This document shows, in pieces, positions 1 to 11,900 of a stretch of 64,000 nt of DNA (positions are counted from its first letter, which is position 1; each line of letters begins with the position of its first letter). The position numbers and the translations under genes are program-made. The stretch comes from Thelephora terrestris (taxonomy: Eukaryota; Basidiomycota; Agaricomycetes; Thelephorales; Thelephoraceae): assembly GCA_015956445.1 (NCBI GenBank), contig WIUZ02000011.1, forward strand, positions 1,327,501 to 1,391,500, in the 5' to 3' direction. The notes beneath the pieces were generated by a model. The model had not been told where the DNA came from. It searched no databases and saw nothing but the letters and a program-made list of their open reading frames with translations.

Positions 1-292
1 AGGGGGGTTCCGCGCTTACCCGAATGATCAAGTCCGGGCCGAAAGTCTAGACGAGAGCCAGGAGCGCCGAGTTTTTTGTGCGATAAGCCAGAATTTCCTA
101 TATAATCTAGAAGGGCCATCAGTACTCGAGTTAATAATCACCAACAAATTACGCAAACCTCTCAAGACTTCAATCGTGGATTCAACGATCAGTCTTGTGA
201 GTTTTTTTTGCTCATCATTCTCGGGTCTGGTTTGACTAATTCACCAGAGCCTTCTGACCCTCAAACAAAGGCTGCATAGCTGCACAGCGAAC

Positions 293-510
293 ATGCACCC
301 TTTAATTCCCACCAAGGGCGGGGAAGACCGGAAAACACGTAAGTAGCCACGGATCCTATGAGCGGCGAGCTTCCACTGACTGCGGAAACAGACTCGACGG
401 ATGAAAACGAGACGGCCTCCCCTGTGAAAGCGGTTCGAAATTCAAAGAAGACTCGATGGTCACAAACAGACGAGGAGTTACTCTTCCTCTGCGACAGGGG
501 ACTCTTCTGA
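293..510 (+). CDS. Small two-exon ORF with Myb/SANT-like start
   Basis: Exons 293..338 and 392..510 join across a 53-nt GT-AG intron (donor GTAAGT) and give a 54-residue protein that ends at TGA. The first half is polar and acidic. The last 20 residues (KKTRWSQTDEELL followed by FLCDRG) look like the first helix of a Myb/SANT repeat, where the invariant Trp and an acidic EE pair open the domain, but the remaining helices are absent. It could be a truncated Myb-like gene, a 5' fragment whose downstream exons I did not find, or a chance ORF. The intron length matches the other introns of the window, which is the main support. Function unknown. Confidence 0.3.
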
Positions 511-1032
511 CCCCATTATCCATGCGCGAAGCGCATGTCCTACACATCCCGGGCAGTTAGCCAGCTTGGGAAATGATACGCCTGCATGCTTCTGTGTTGT
601 AATATATGATAATGCATAATTAAAGAAAGACTCGTTCAATGCTGCATACCTCGCACTTGTCGTTCAGATGAAGGCTGGTGATGAGAGAACGTCACCGTGA
701 CGGTTCTGTGCTAGGGATTGCCAACTTCGGTGGTCGCCCAGAGCCTCCATGCCAATGCGACATTGATCCCGCCGTTGGCACTCGGTTAGAACTGCCGCCG
801 TTTCTTGTCGTGGCAGTCGCCTGCTGCGAGGAATGGTGCGGATGGCAAAAGGTGGCCCACACTTGCTAAGTGTGACAGTCGAGGTGGGCGCGAGTGTCAC
901 AGGTTCCCACCGCCAATCGGAGAGGCCCGACATCCAGGATTCGGCGGTGGCCTAATTCCGCTTCCTTTCGACTTTGCAGATAGTCCAGTTTGGAAGGTTT
1001 TATTGCGCATTTCCGCAATATTTATCCGAACT
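511..1032. other. Spacer upstream of the BTB gene
   Basis: No convincing gene. Overlapping short frames on both strands show no recognisable domain. It probably contains the 5' leader and promoter of the BTB gene starting at 1033. Confidence 0.5.
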
Positions 1033-3432
1033 ATGTCGAGCCCCCAAAGGCCCGAAATCATGATGACGCGCCCTGAATGGCCGTGGTCCTATCAGCACCG
1101 CGCTTCCCATCCTCCGACATCCACTCCATCAGCTCCGGGCTCTTCCTCTGGTACACATACCTGGGACCCACAAGCCTCTTCAGCCACATCAAGCCCAGCA
1201 ACTGTTTTTGTTTCCTCGACCGCGCCGCCAAGGCAAGCGAACAGCCTGCCATTCATGTCAACGCCAATCACCCAGCAGCATGGTATAAGGAACTGGACGT
1301 TCGCGGTGGGTGTCACTGCGTCGAACGAGTTTCCCCGAGTCAATAAAACTTCGAACAGGCTCTGGAATGGGTGGTCCCTGACGTTGAGCGGCTGTCACGT
1401 TCCATCGAGTCCGACACGGACTTGAATGGAGACGACGACCATCTGAGCGTCAAAGATGACGATCAAAGCTTTGAGATACTGAGCCAATCTCCCCTGCTAG
1501 GCGATGGCAAGTTCAAGCTTGAGATAGGTATGCGACCTGCTCTTCGCGAGAAAGCAGTACCTGGCTTAACGTCCATTCGAGCCCGTACAGCTGGCGCTCA
1601 GACACTCTCCCTCTATGTCACTTCATTAGTCGTCGGCTACTCACGCAACGATTATGAGGTATCCGCGACTGTTCTTGCTGCAATCAAAACCAACAACAGC
1701 AAAGCTGGGGAACGGGGTGCGCGCACTGAATGGGTCTGGAAAGAGTGGCAGAATGATTGGACGTTCCGACAGGAAAGTGAAGTTTGGGGTGAGGTCTGGT
1801 CAACGTGCGCGGGCCATCTTCATCTCACCCCCTAATCACAGGGTGCCCACTCCCCCCGCTCTCTGAATTATTGAAGAATTCAAAGATAAGGGAGACGGAC
1901 TCCTTTGTAATCTGTGTTCAAATACATAGCCCTGTCGGACCTTTTTACCCACAACAGCCTTCGGTCGCCTACGTCCCTCGTAATCTCTTAGATGGGCTGG
2001 AAGCATCTCTGGACAATTCGAGTGAGGACCAACTGATTCATGTTCATCATCCTTCTATTCTGATAAAGCGTGCAGATACGGGAGATGTTCAATTCATCTG
2101 TCTAGAAAGGGCGGATCCAAACGTAGCTGCACATCAACCTCCAGACCAGGACCCGGCAAGTTCACCAACGACGACTTCCTCGTCCGGGCTTGAGCCTTCT
2201 TTCTTCTCGTCTCACGCTTTTGCGAGAAAACGAGTGATCTACGCCCACTCTGACATTCTCAAACGACGGTCCGAATACTTTGCTACCATGCTTTCCTCGT
2301 CGTTCTCGGAGAATGGGGGTTCTATCCGACCCGGAGAAAGGAAGGTGTACACTGTCGTCTTGGAGGAAGCGGACTTCGTGACCGTGTATTGGTTGTTGAA
2401 ATGGATATACGCCAACTGGCTAAGCTTCAGAAGTGAAGATGATCCGAGGCTCGCAATCGAAGGTACTGGAGCTGGATGGAGTGCGAAATGGCTCAACACG
2501 AGCGGGAAGGGGGAGTGGGAGTGGAAGAGATTCACCAGGGTACAGCCTGGCGAGGACATGAGCGTTTCTAGAAGCGATGCACGAAGTGTTGCAAGCGCCA
2601 CAGAGAGCGCAGGGTCTGGCGATATCAAGGGTAAGACGAAGGGGGTTACCGAACCTCTGGTAGCCTTCTCCAACACAATCAGCTCCAGTACGACTCCCCG
2701 TACGGGCAGCACACCAAGCAGGAACGCAGGCCCTTCCTCGGGACCCTTGCCAACGAAATCACAGTCGCGACAACAGCTGACAACCAATCTCTCGCTCTCG
2801 AGACGATCGAACACCTCCACTGACGGATCAGCGAAGCCGGCGTCGGAGGTCTCCAATTCTCCCCTGCCTTCCCCTACACCTGTCAGCGCGCACCAACCAA
2901 CGACGTCTACAGGGTTCACGAACCCGCAGAGGTACAGCGCCGTCCGCCAAACTTCGGTTCCTGACCCCCACCCCCACCCCACGCCTGAACCTCTGCCTGC
3001 TTCTGCTCTGTCAGTCTACCGACTTGCGCATCGATACGATCTAGATGGACTGGCTTCTTTGGCGTTGGAGCACATGATGACGACAATCACACCAGAGTAC
3101 TGCTTCAGCCTGCTTTTGGCAAGCAGGGCCTGGGACGAACTTCATGGACTCGTTCAGGCAAGTGCTTCCCTGTCGCATGTCGTAATGGCCTAGAAGATGA
3201 CATCCTCGAGTAGGACTATGTGGTGGACAAATGGGAGGAAGTATCCATGAGTGCAGAATTTGAAAGGTGTTGCGACGAAGTTGCAGCCGGAGAGTGAGTT
3301 TTGGCGCACGTTCCATCGTTCCCAGGGACTGACATAATCGCGAATAGTTGGGGTACGGAAGGGGGGAAAACGCTGATGGCCCTGTTCAGGAGGCTGAGAT
3401 CTCCCAATGCGGTTACGTTTCCTCGAACCTAG
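1033..3432 (+). CDS. BTB/POZ domain protein with Ser-rich insert
   Basis: Five exons: 1033..1305, 1359..1788, 1842..3157, 3214..3293, 3348..3432; phases agree and give about 727 residues. BTB proteins usually dimerise and serve as substrate adaptors or chromatin factors; the partner here is unknown. Residues from about 90 to 240 form a beta-rich N-terminal region that may be MATH-like. The BTB core begins near residue 363 (YAHSDILKRRSEYFATML) and continues to LLKWIYANWLSF. About 200 Ser/Thr/Pro-rich residues then separate it from the C-terminal BTB helices (YRLAHRYDLDGLASLALEHM). Intron 3 (3158..3213) has a GC donor in the context CAG|GCAAGT, the known GC-AG class; splicing there continues the protein as DYVVDKWEEV. 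The start is the ATG in frame with the N-terminal region, so an upstream exon is possible. Confidence 0.75.
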
Positions 3433-4294
3433 GCTGAGGATTTGGGCGCATTTTGGATGGATAATAGTGTCTATGTCTGTTTGGAAGCGAATCTGTACTT
3501 TCCGGGATATACATTTGTGGATACGTCTGTGGATTGAGCAAAGTTCATGTGGTTAGTTGGAGTGCCTGAGGGGCCCCACAGTTTCACTCACTCCCGAAAT
3601 TAGCTCCTCCAAACCTGGGATCCCCTTTGTACAGTAGCACGGCATTGTCACCAGGGAGTGATGCGACCACTCATCACGTTTGCAGGATATTGAAGTAACA
3701 TACTGGCGTTATCCAATCGAGGTCACTCCCGCTGATCCCTCGTTGAAATTCTGGGGCCAGGCTTGTCAACAGTGCGGTACGGAACGAAGCCCTCGCGAAG
3801 CATCCTGTTTCAAATGCACACGATTTTTGGTAGGCTCACCTCGGATAGACCGCACAACGTGACGATAAATCCAATTACTCACGCTGTGACAGGACCCAGA
3901 CGGTGAACGCGTAGGAGGGATCCTCGCCGATAGGTGCCGGATTAAGGGTTAAACGTAAATATTTGCCAATGACTTACGAAGCGCGCCTTCGCCGGTGACC
4001 ATCCCGGCGGGCTGGGTCGATTCTCGCGGTGTCAGTGGGGCGTACTGTGGCGGAAGTACTTACTCCAAAGTGGCTGCAGGGTGTCGACATACTCAACCTT
4101 CTCTTCGAACTTAATCACCGAGAGGTGGAAGGTGACCCTACAAACCCCGACAGCGAACACCCCCACCTGGCCCCCGGGCGGAATGGTGCTCCGAGCCTGC
4201 CAGGGGCGCCGGAAAACGCTCTGATGGAGCTGATCGATCATGCGGCGCTTATTAGACACACATTTCTCTCCCTCGACCTCCGTCGTCGGACAGA
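3433..4294. other. Intergenic region between BTB gene and RRP14
   Basis: No gene recognised. A 60-codon frame at 3680..3862 carries two CxxC pairs (CQQC and CFKC) 11 residues apart, which could be a stray zinc-ribbon-like exon or chance. The rest probably holds the RRP14 promoter. Confidence 0.4.
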
Positions 4295-5496
4295 ATGATC
4301 TCGTCCACCGAACTGCTGGAATCTCTTGAACAGTACAACACCACCTTCGAGACTCTTCTGGGCCTGATTCCTGCCAAATATTATGTTCCCCGTGATGAGG
4401 AGAACGTCTCCGGGTCCAAATATCATAAGCATGTGAAAGTCTCGAAAGAGGTTACGAAAAACGCGAGACGAGCAAAGGTACGCCGAAACCGGCACTCGTT
4501 TTCGCGAGCCTTTATCCATGCTCTTCGTTCACCCCTTTCATTGCACCGAAGCTAGATCCCGACACCCACAAGCCGAAACCGCAAGAGGAAGACGCCGATG
4601 GTGAAACTATGGACGTTGATCGAGCAGACACTGAAATCACACCGATGTCGTCGGTGCAGGGGATCCAAGCTCTGAGGAGCAAGCTTCATGCCAGAATGGA
4701 TCAGCTACGACGAAACAGGGTGGGGAGCCAGCCCGAGACCAAGGATGAACTACTAGAAGAACGGCGAAAGCAAAGGGGTCTGATGCGAGATAGGCGCAGG
4801 AAAGAGACCAAAGAGAAGATACGACTGGAAAAGGAGGCGAAGGAGAAGAAGGATGGCAAGGGTGACAAAAAGGGTACCCAGCACAAGGTTTCGGCCCCTC
4901 CGAAGGTCGGTAAATTTTTCCATCTACCGAGGAGGAGGACTTATCACCGACTTGGTGCAGAACCAACTCCTTGTGCCTGAACCTGTGACAGCTGTCACAA
5001 ACGTCTCATTTTCTGCTGTCGCTGGTCCATCATCAAGCAAAAAGTCGAAGAATCTCGCGACAGCATCAAATCCATCACTGGCACTAGGCCAGCTCGCGGC
5101 CCACAAGGAGAAATTGGCGGCTCTGCCTGATGAGAAGCGGAAAGCTGCCGAAGAACACGAGAAATGGGAAAAGGCAGAGGCTCGCATGGAGGGTGTGAAG
5201 GTCAAGGACGATGAAGCGCGGCTCAAGAAGGCAGCAAAGAAGAAGGAAAAGGAGAAACAGAAGAGTCAGAAGAGATGGTGCGTGAATTCCTTGTGGACTC
5301 CAGACGTTGCCTCCCTAAATCACTTCGCTGAAGGCACGAGAGAAAAGAGCAGACGGCTGCGTCGCTGGCAGCACGCCAGAAAAAACGCACCGATAACATC
5401 GCTATGAAAGCAGAACGTCGAAAGGGTAAGAGTCGTCCAGGATTCGAGGGCAAGTCGTTCGGTGGGAAAGGAAAATCAAAGCCCAAAAATAAGTAA
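4295..5496 (+). CDS. RRP14: Ribosomal RNA processing protein Rrp14 / SURF6 family
   Basis: Exons 4295..4477, 4552..4909, 4992..5277, 5334..5496 encode 329 residues. SURF6/Rrp14 is a nucleolar, nucleic-acid-binding factor needed for pre-rRNA processing of both ribosomal subunits. Family signatures occur in order: LLGLIPAKYY near the N-terminus, the conserved block KLHARMDQLRRNR followed by LLEERRKQRG, the Lys/Glu-rich helix around LAALPDEKRKAAEEHEKW, then EGVKVKDDEARLKKA, and the closing RPGFEGKSF. The second half is almost entirely charged helix. The final splice restores KRWHERKE, matching the family W-x-E-R motif, and supports the 56-nt intron 5278..5333. Length is normal for fungal members. 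The ATG lies 15 codons before the first conserved block. Confidence 0.93.
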
Positions 5497-6148
5497 TCGT
5501 GAGATCTCGAATGAATTCTTTTCCTTCCATTTCCAAGATCGCGCCCCAGAATTCGATCATCCATGATAACACCCCCTAGTCAAAGACTTTCTTTGATCCA
5601 AGATGTTACGTGTTTTCAAGCACGGCGAGGGTTTTGCATGTGTCGGCGGAGCATCATACTACAATCGCGCCGAACACCGCCGATCTGACTCGCGACAGCG
5701 AACCCCTCGGCTGCAACAGTGCCGACCCCGCTTACGCACTCGCGGAGATGGACAATCTACGCCGCGACGCGGGCTACATTGTCAGCGAATCGCTTTAACA
5801 TCCCTCATTGACCCAGAGCTTGGTGCGGTGTTGCGCTCTTACGCATCTTCTCGGCGCTTCAGGAACGCTAGAGGCTCAAACTAAAACCTGGCGCGTGGGA
5901 TTTGGTGATGAAATGACTCAAAATGAAAGAACGCAACTAAGGCTGCTGATGGAAAATATCTGATTGAACACGCCGAAAACTCATGGGAGATAACGCCGCT
6001 TCTTTGGATACCAAATGTTCACAATCTATTTCAAACATCAGTCAAGATTCAATCTCTAGTGGTCATCTAAAAAGGTAACAACACAGCGTCTAAACTGAAA
6101 TCACAACTTGCTCATCCCGACTCTTACGTAGGACACCATGTTGCAAAC
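5497..6148. other. Convergent 3' intergenic region
   Basis: This lies between the 3' ends of RRP14 (+) and the transcription factor (-). Two overlapping short frames near 5603..5884 have no family resemblance. No terminator-like structure is evident. Confidence 0.4.
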
Positions 6149-8237
6149 CTAAATTCTGCGCGTGAGACTGACCGAACAATTTCGAGCGGGGCCAAGGAAC
6201 TCACTGAATATCGGGGCCTTCGTGCCGACCGTGACCATTATGAGCTCCAACCTGTCCAGTAAATTCACTACCTCCTCCTTCCTCGCCGCAATCGGCAATA
6301 TATCGGACGACTGTGCGGTCATGGGGTCCAGGCGTGCTATCTCTTGGATCAAGACTCGACCGGCCGTCAAAAGGGCGTTCTACCGAGAATCAAGTAAGCT
6401 ATTCCGTTAAAGGATCATCTGCACTCACAGCGATAATAGGTGGCAATATCTCCAGCCGAACCAAGTCGATGTCGTCGAACAACTTTATCATTGAGGTTGC
6501 GGCTTCCACACAGCGCACATTGGCCGCGATGTCACTGGTGGTGAAGTTGATGTTCAGATGAATGAACGCCTTATGAACTAGGGTGTGGGCTAAGATCTGG
6601 TTGCGCAGAACGTGCATGTCGATGTCTCCGGATGGAACAAGGGCCGGGAGGGTCGCGGCAAACGTTTCGGTGACTTGGGTTAACTTCTGGAGTGCCTGAT
6701 TAAAGGTTGCAAGGGCTTCTTCCTTCATGTCTATGTCTGGGAGTTAAAGGGGTTCCGAACACACGCTTTGTGACATTACCTGGTTTGAAAGACGGAACCA
6801 GGCGGAAAGCCTTCTCCATGACGGCTGCACCTTTACATATCTTCGCGAAGAGAGATGCTTCCTCAGCAGAAGTGGCCGGTGCGGGGTTGTTCAAAAATGA
6901 TTCCATGGTATTGAACCCTCGAATGTCTGAGGTGAGGAGACCCTGGAATGCTGCATTAGGTGCGAATCTGGGAGTAGGCGGTAAGATGATTCAAACCCTC
7001 TCGTATTGTGCCATATCCAATGGCCACGGCGCGTCGATGCGTGCATTTGGCACCTTTTGATCCGGCATGCCAGACGGAACGTTCATGGCAACCCCCCAAC
7101 AAGCATCGTTCACGTAAACGGACCAGAACGCGTTGATACATTCTCCTTCTTCGACCTGATCAGTGGTCGGGTTCGGGTTGGGAAGCTGGCTGCTTCGAGT
7201 CCGATGCGACCCAATGCTGATAGCGATGGAAACAGCAGCGCCACAATGATACCTCCCTTCCAAAAACCTGCCGGTCCAGAAGAAATAATTGCTCAGAAGT
7301 AATTCCGCTTGCAACGCGTGCTTGGCTTTGTGGGGATGGGTTGTGCCGAGGGCGCCCGCCACGCTCTGTATGGCACGCGATAAGAACGTCGATTCGTATG
7401 CCGCAAGTGAGTCGACTGAGGCCAGCTTGAGGCCCCAGAGATAGATCGTGTTCAACAAAGCCGGGGATGGTCGGGAGTTCGGCGCCGGTTCATAGAAGGA
7501 ATTCACGAAGCGGGGCACGGACAGAAAGAATCCGATAACGGACACATAGGGCAAGAAACTGTTGAGACTTTCCACGAGGTCCAGTAACTCCCGAATTGAG
7601 CAGAATTGGAACTCACAAGATCGGTCTAAGCTGGACAGGTGGTTCCTCGTTCTCCCACCATCTGTCCGGAAGTGCAAGCAAATCGATAGCCGGAACGGTG
7701 TGAGCCATGATAAGGGATGTGTCTAAGCGAGTTTAGCTGAAGTTGTGAGACTCAGGAGGCTGGTCCTCTTACCCCTATTATACGCGGGTTGAGGCTGCGG
7801 TTGTGCAGCGTATGGATCTGCTAGAAATACGGACGAAGACGATTCAGAGGGGTTTTCCAAGTCGCGGATGCGGTTTTCGAGGAAGGTGATGTGTTCTTCG
7901 AGGACCTGTGTCTTTGTCGGACCTGGGCGGTCGGTGTATTCGCATTCATCGTTTCTCCGACCGCATGGGCCGCAGACGGGCTTTTCACCATCACACCTCT
8001 AAGGATTGTAAGCGCCAGTCGACTACCGAAATCCTCCTGTGCAAACCATTTTCCGTTTACTGGTCGCGGGTGGCTGAGTTGCCTGTGTCTGAGACGAGTG
8101 GAAGACTTACCGGCAGTTCAAACATGCTTTTCCACGCTGCAAAGAGGGAGGGGGGGAAGTAGACTCAGAGTTATCCAAGTTCATTTTCGAGATGCTCGTA
8201 CGAAGATGCGAGTTGGCTCTGAAGAGCTGGAAGCCAT
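6149..8237 (-). CDS. Zn2Cys6 fungal-specific transcription factor
   Basis: Nine exons on the minus strand: 8202..8237, 8111..8136, 8047..8059, 7773..7998, 7617..7722, 6997..7558, 6780..6942, 6429..6736, 6149..6379; about 556 residues. The N-terminus carries a Gal4-type binuclear zinc cluster, CLNCRKRKMRCDGEKPVC, completed by CGPCGRRNDEC, followed by a short coiled-coil linker (LEEHITFLENRIRDLE). The middle part (YLWGLKLASVDSLAAYES, LSNYFFWTGRFLEGRYHCG) is the fungal-specific transcription-factor middle homology region. The basic residues RKRKM of the cluster come from a 13-nt exon; without it the Cys spacing and the frame both fail. Such factors bind CGG-containing sites. The target pathway cannot be inferred, because no metabolic cluster adjoins it. 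Confidence 0.85.
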
Positions 8238-8497
8238 GGCCACACTGAACTTATACGGTTTGCGTGAGAGAAACAGCGAACTTTCTGGAGAAGAGGTCGG
8301 GGTGGTGAGAGAACCAAAACCCAGAACCAGCAGCTTTATAAAGGTTTCTCATGATATCTCGACGCTGATTAAGGAGCGGAGGGCAGGCCTATTGCGAACA
8401 TCGGCCCTTTATTGGAAACGCAGCAAGCGTGAGACCTTGATCGGCATCAGGCCTACAATCATCTCACGTAACCCGTGACGCAGGCGTTTTCTTCCCA
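8238..8497. promoter_or_regulatory. Divergent promoter, transcription factor / SF3B6
   Basis: 260 bp separate the two divergent start codons. No TATA box or known operator was recognised. The inference rests on gene orientation only. Confidence 0.5.
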
Positions 8498-8975
8498 ATG
8501 TCCCTCGCAAGACCAACGGTGAGTGCTCAGGTCCGACCCGAGCCTCCATCTGGACTAAATGAGCGCAGACGAAGTTACCACCAGGCGCAAATAGGATCCT
8601 GTTCGTAAAAAATCTCAACTATCAGATCACCGGCGACGATCTCTACGAGCTTTTCGGGCGGTACGGCAGTATTCGTCAGATACGTCTGGGAAATGAACAG
8701 AAAACTAAGGGTACTGCCTTTGTCGTCTTTGACGATGTAATGGACGTGCGTAATATTTACCTTCACAGCGTTACTTCTTCGTCAGCTTACCAATCCCCAA
8801 GGCCAAGAACGCGTTAGACCACCTCAACGGCTTCCATATGCAGGAACGATACATCGTCGTACTCTATCACATGCCGGCGAAGCAAGACGCGGCTGCTGCA
8901 AAGGCCGAGCTTGCGCGTCGCGAAGAAGAGTTGGCAGCTCTGAAGCAGAAACACGACATCAAGGACGACGACTGA
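8498..8975 (+). CDS. SF3B6: Splicing factor 3b subunit 6 (SF3B6, p14)
   Basis: Exons 8498..8518, 8569..8745, 8802..8975 encode 123 residues, the usual length for p14. SF3B6 is the U2 snRNP/SF3b subunit that sits near the branch-point adenosine and binds SF3B1. Its single RRM is clear: RNP2-like ILFVKNLNY, then ITGDDLYELFGRYGSIRQI, RNP1-like KGTAFVVF and the C-terminal HLNGFHMQERYIVVLYH, followed by a charged helix ending in KDDD. Both introns are GT-AG (50 and 56 nt) and phase-consistent. The first exon codes for only seven residues. The start is the only ATG giving the family N-terminus. Confidence 0.93.
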
Positions 8976-11900
8976 TCCTAGAGTATGACCCATGGTCGTA
9001 TCCGCGCGTCGGACTAATCAATACACTCTCATTTGTCTTCTTGCTTCGCCCAGCAAAGCCCATTGGTAATAGCCGCCGACAGACCCCATGATCCATCCGG
9101 TATCCGGAACGCAAGACAATAGCCTAGATAACCTGTCCACCATTAAAGTCGACCCTGCCGGGTCGGAGATCTTGCCTTATCGAGGCCCCAGGCCTCGTTG
9201 AAACGGGTACCGGGCTTGTTACGTATCCCGATCAACTAACAGATGTACCCCCTCGTGGTGTCTTTCCACAATGCTCTATTCCGCAGGTTGCTGTCACTCC
9301 TCAATTATCTTCGGTTCGCGTTGACCGCGATTGCGATCACTCATTCGATGTATCAGACGGCGCAAATTTTCCAGGAAAGGGACTTGATATATGGTGATAC
9401 ACGAGACAGGACATCACAGAGAGGTCAATCGAACCAGAGAGCAGCTTGGAACGCTGACACCTTCCTCGCCTCATTGGTTATCGGGGCGACCGGCTGCCTC
9501 GCAGCGCGGGCACGGCCTGGCGATATGCGGGCCTGAAAAGCAACTCGTCAGCCACCTGTTGGGTGTTTCATAAGATAACCCCACTCACAGTATTGCTGGG
9601 GAAAGACGTGACTAAATACGCCATATCGGTGGGTGAGCACTGTCAGCCTCTATCGGCCTTAACAACGAAGTTAAGCTCACTATTGAAAACAGGTTTGACG
9701 GCATCTCGGTGGCTGACAGTCCGTCGGATGCGCAGGACTGAACCTGCAAAGATGACTATCGCACTTTATCTGTGCGTTTCATCAGTCTCATTTTGGAGCC
9801 TTGTATTCATGGAATCAGGCTCACCTCTTCCTCCGGCTTATCGATCACCGATCCCGAGACAGGTTAGCCTCTTCCAACACCGTTTGAACAAATGCACATA
9901 CCAAATTGACTGCATGTCCGCATCTAACAGGCAGAAACTGATTAGGGAACGATAAATGCGGAGCAAAGAGGAGTTGCATACGTGTAGATGTTTCTGACAC
10001 TATTTACAGAAGGTCTCAGCCGCCGAGCAACGATGGGTGTGGAACGCATCCTTCTACTCACTGACGCCAGCGACACATATCTCGAGATTGTGAATAAGTC
10101 GAAGCAAGAGAGTTGCAAGGGGCGTATTCGAGGTGGGTGGGCTGATCTTGGGGCTTGTTGAGGTTCTGTCTCTCTCATTGAGGTGGCCTTTATACGGATC
10201 TGAGGCAGCCACGAAGGCATACTGTGACGAACAGCAAAAGGCAAAACATTATGGGTGAGGTATCACCTTGCTGCTGTCAAGACTTTTCCGTGCCAGTGAT
10301 TAACTTGGGCTTCGCTTTCCTAGAATGGTATCACCTTGCGGTTATCTCGCCGCTCAATAATCTCATGGGCGGGAAGGCGGTTTTCGAAAATACCCCTTCT
10401 TATTCATTATCCCCTCCACTGCAGGACAGTCTTGAGCACCGAAGAGCGCACTCTTGAATTTGAAATCTGACGGAAGTAAAATCTCCTCATGCGCCGGCCC
10501 TGCTCAGGCGTCCCCTATGAAGTTTCTCGGCTGCGGGCTACCTTAACGCGAATGGGGATATCAATCCTTTGTCGGTTAGATTTCCAACAAGCCCGGCAAA
10601 TAACACGGATATATCGCTAGGCGCATGGCGACGATAGTGAATTGATTCCGTCGAGCGGTAGGTCGTAGATGGATCTCAATTGAGTTTGGCCATCTGAGCG
10701 TTTTTTTCTATCCTAAGCAGTAAGTTTCAGACGTCGATGAAACCGCCCGCAGAAGGTTCAGAAGGCCCCGGGGGCAGAGCGGTGAGGCCCAAAATGGTTT
10801 GGATCTCGAAAGTCGTTACCTGGGCCTCCCGTTTGAAATCATTCCTCGGCTAGCGGTCAAACCGCTGATCTTACACGAAGAATCCACAGGATTTCCTCGA
10901 GAAAAGCCTATGCAGCGGCTAACGCAATGGTTTCACCAGAGGTGAGCCCGGAACGATCATGAATGAGATACCAGGGGCGCCTACAGGCCTCGATGTCCGG
11001 CGCCTGACCTATGAATATTTATGTGACCAATGGGGTCGATATCAAGGTCATGTAAAACACCCCTCTGTGATCGATCGTGACTCAACAACGCATATGATGC
11101 CTAGGCCATTTCAGCGGGAGAAAGGGAAAGTTCAGGATTTTTCCGGAGAATCTACTCGCCGACCACGAAACGCGATCCATTGCGTCGGGAAACACCCTGA
11201 TTTTTTTGAAGCAACCTGGTCAGACATCGACTTTCCTTCATTTCTCCTTTGATTTACATTATCAGGAGAATCAATCGGTCACAGTGTGTCTGGTGTGCAG
11301 GATATCGGCGAGGAGTAACGCGCGATTGATCATCGAGGTCCTATCTACGCTTCACATCCTGCCATCAGAACCATTGATCCGTTCCCTCGGGGGTCGCAAT
11401 TGTCTCCTTAGCTGGCATAGAAAGAAGTGAGGAAGAGAGTAATCGCTCATGCGACAATCCCTCCGACGGTCTGGTCCGTGTGGGGTAGATCAACTGTAGA
11501 CCGTTTCATTTCGCACCTCCGAACGCGTATCAACAAGCGTCAAACCAAGTTCTGTAATTTAGAAGCCATCAGAATCGTCAATTGCAAGGCAGTCAGTTCA
11601 ACAATGGTCTTCCTCAAGGCAGTGAGATATGTACCATTGGGGGCTTGGTGCCTTGTGGCCAAGCTGAGGACGATAACGGCCGGGACATGTTATTCGAGGG
11701 TGACATGATGCAGGGGCTGCGATAATCCTCGGGGCATCAGCCCGGGGGTTCATTCCGTTTGTACGAACGTGAGGAGCGTGTGTCGGGCTTCTGAGGCCGT
11801 TCCCGTTCCGAAGGAAACCTGCCTGTCAGATCGCCAGTCCACTTGGCGCTAACGGTGTCATAGGCGGACCCCGTTGACACTAAGGTTGGTTTGTTGGCTT

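Noticed and set aside
2239-2982. 247-codon minus-strand open frame
   Set aside because: It is the antisense shadow of the BTB gene exon, which has clear domain support.
6943-6996. Alternative acceptor at TGCAG near 6953 for the transcription-factor gene
   Set aside because: It would place the next exon out of frame; the CCAG acceptor 10 bases further on keeps the phase and gives a 54-nt intron.
7891-8478. 195-codon plus-strand frame over the transcription-factor 5' end
   Set aside because: Antisense to the zinc-cluster exons; no domain.
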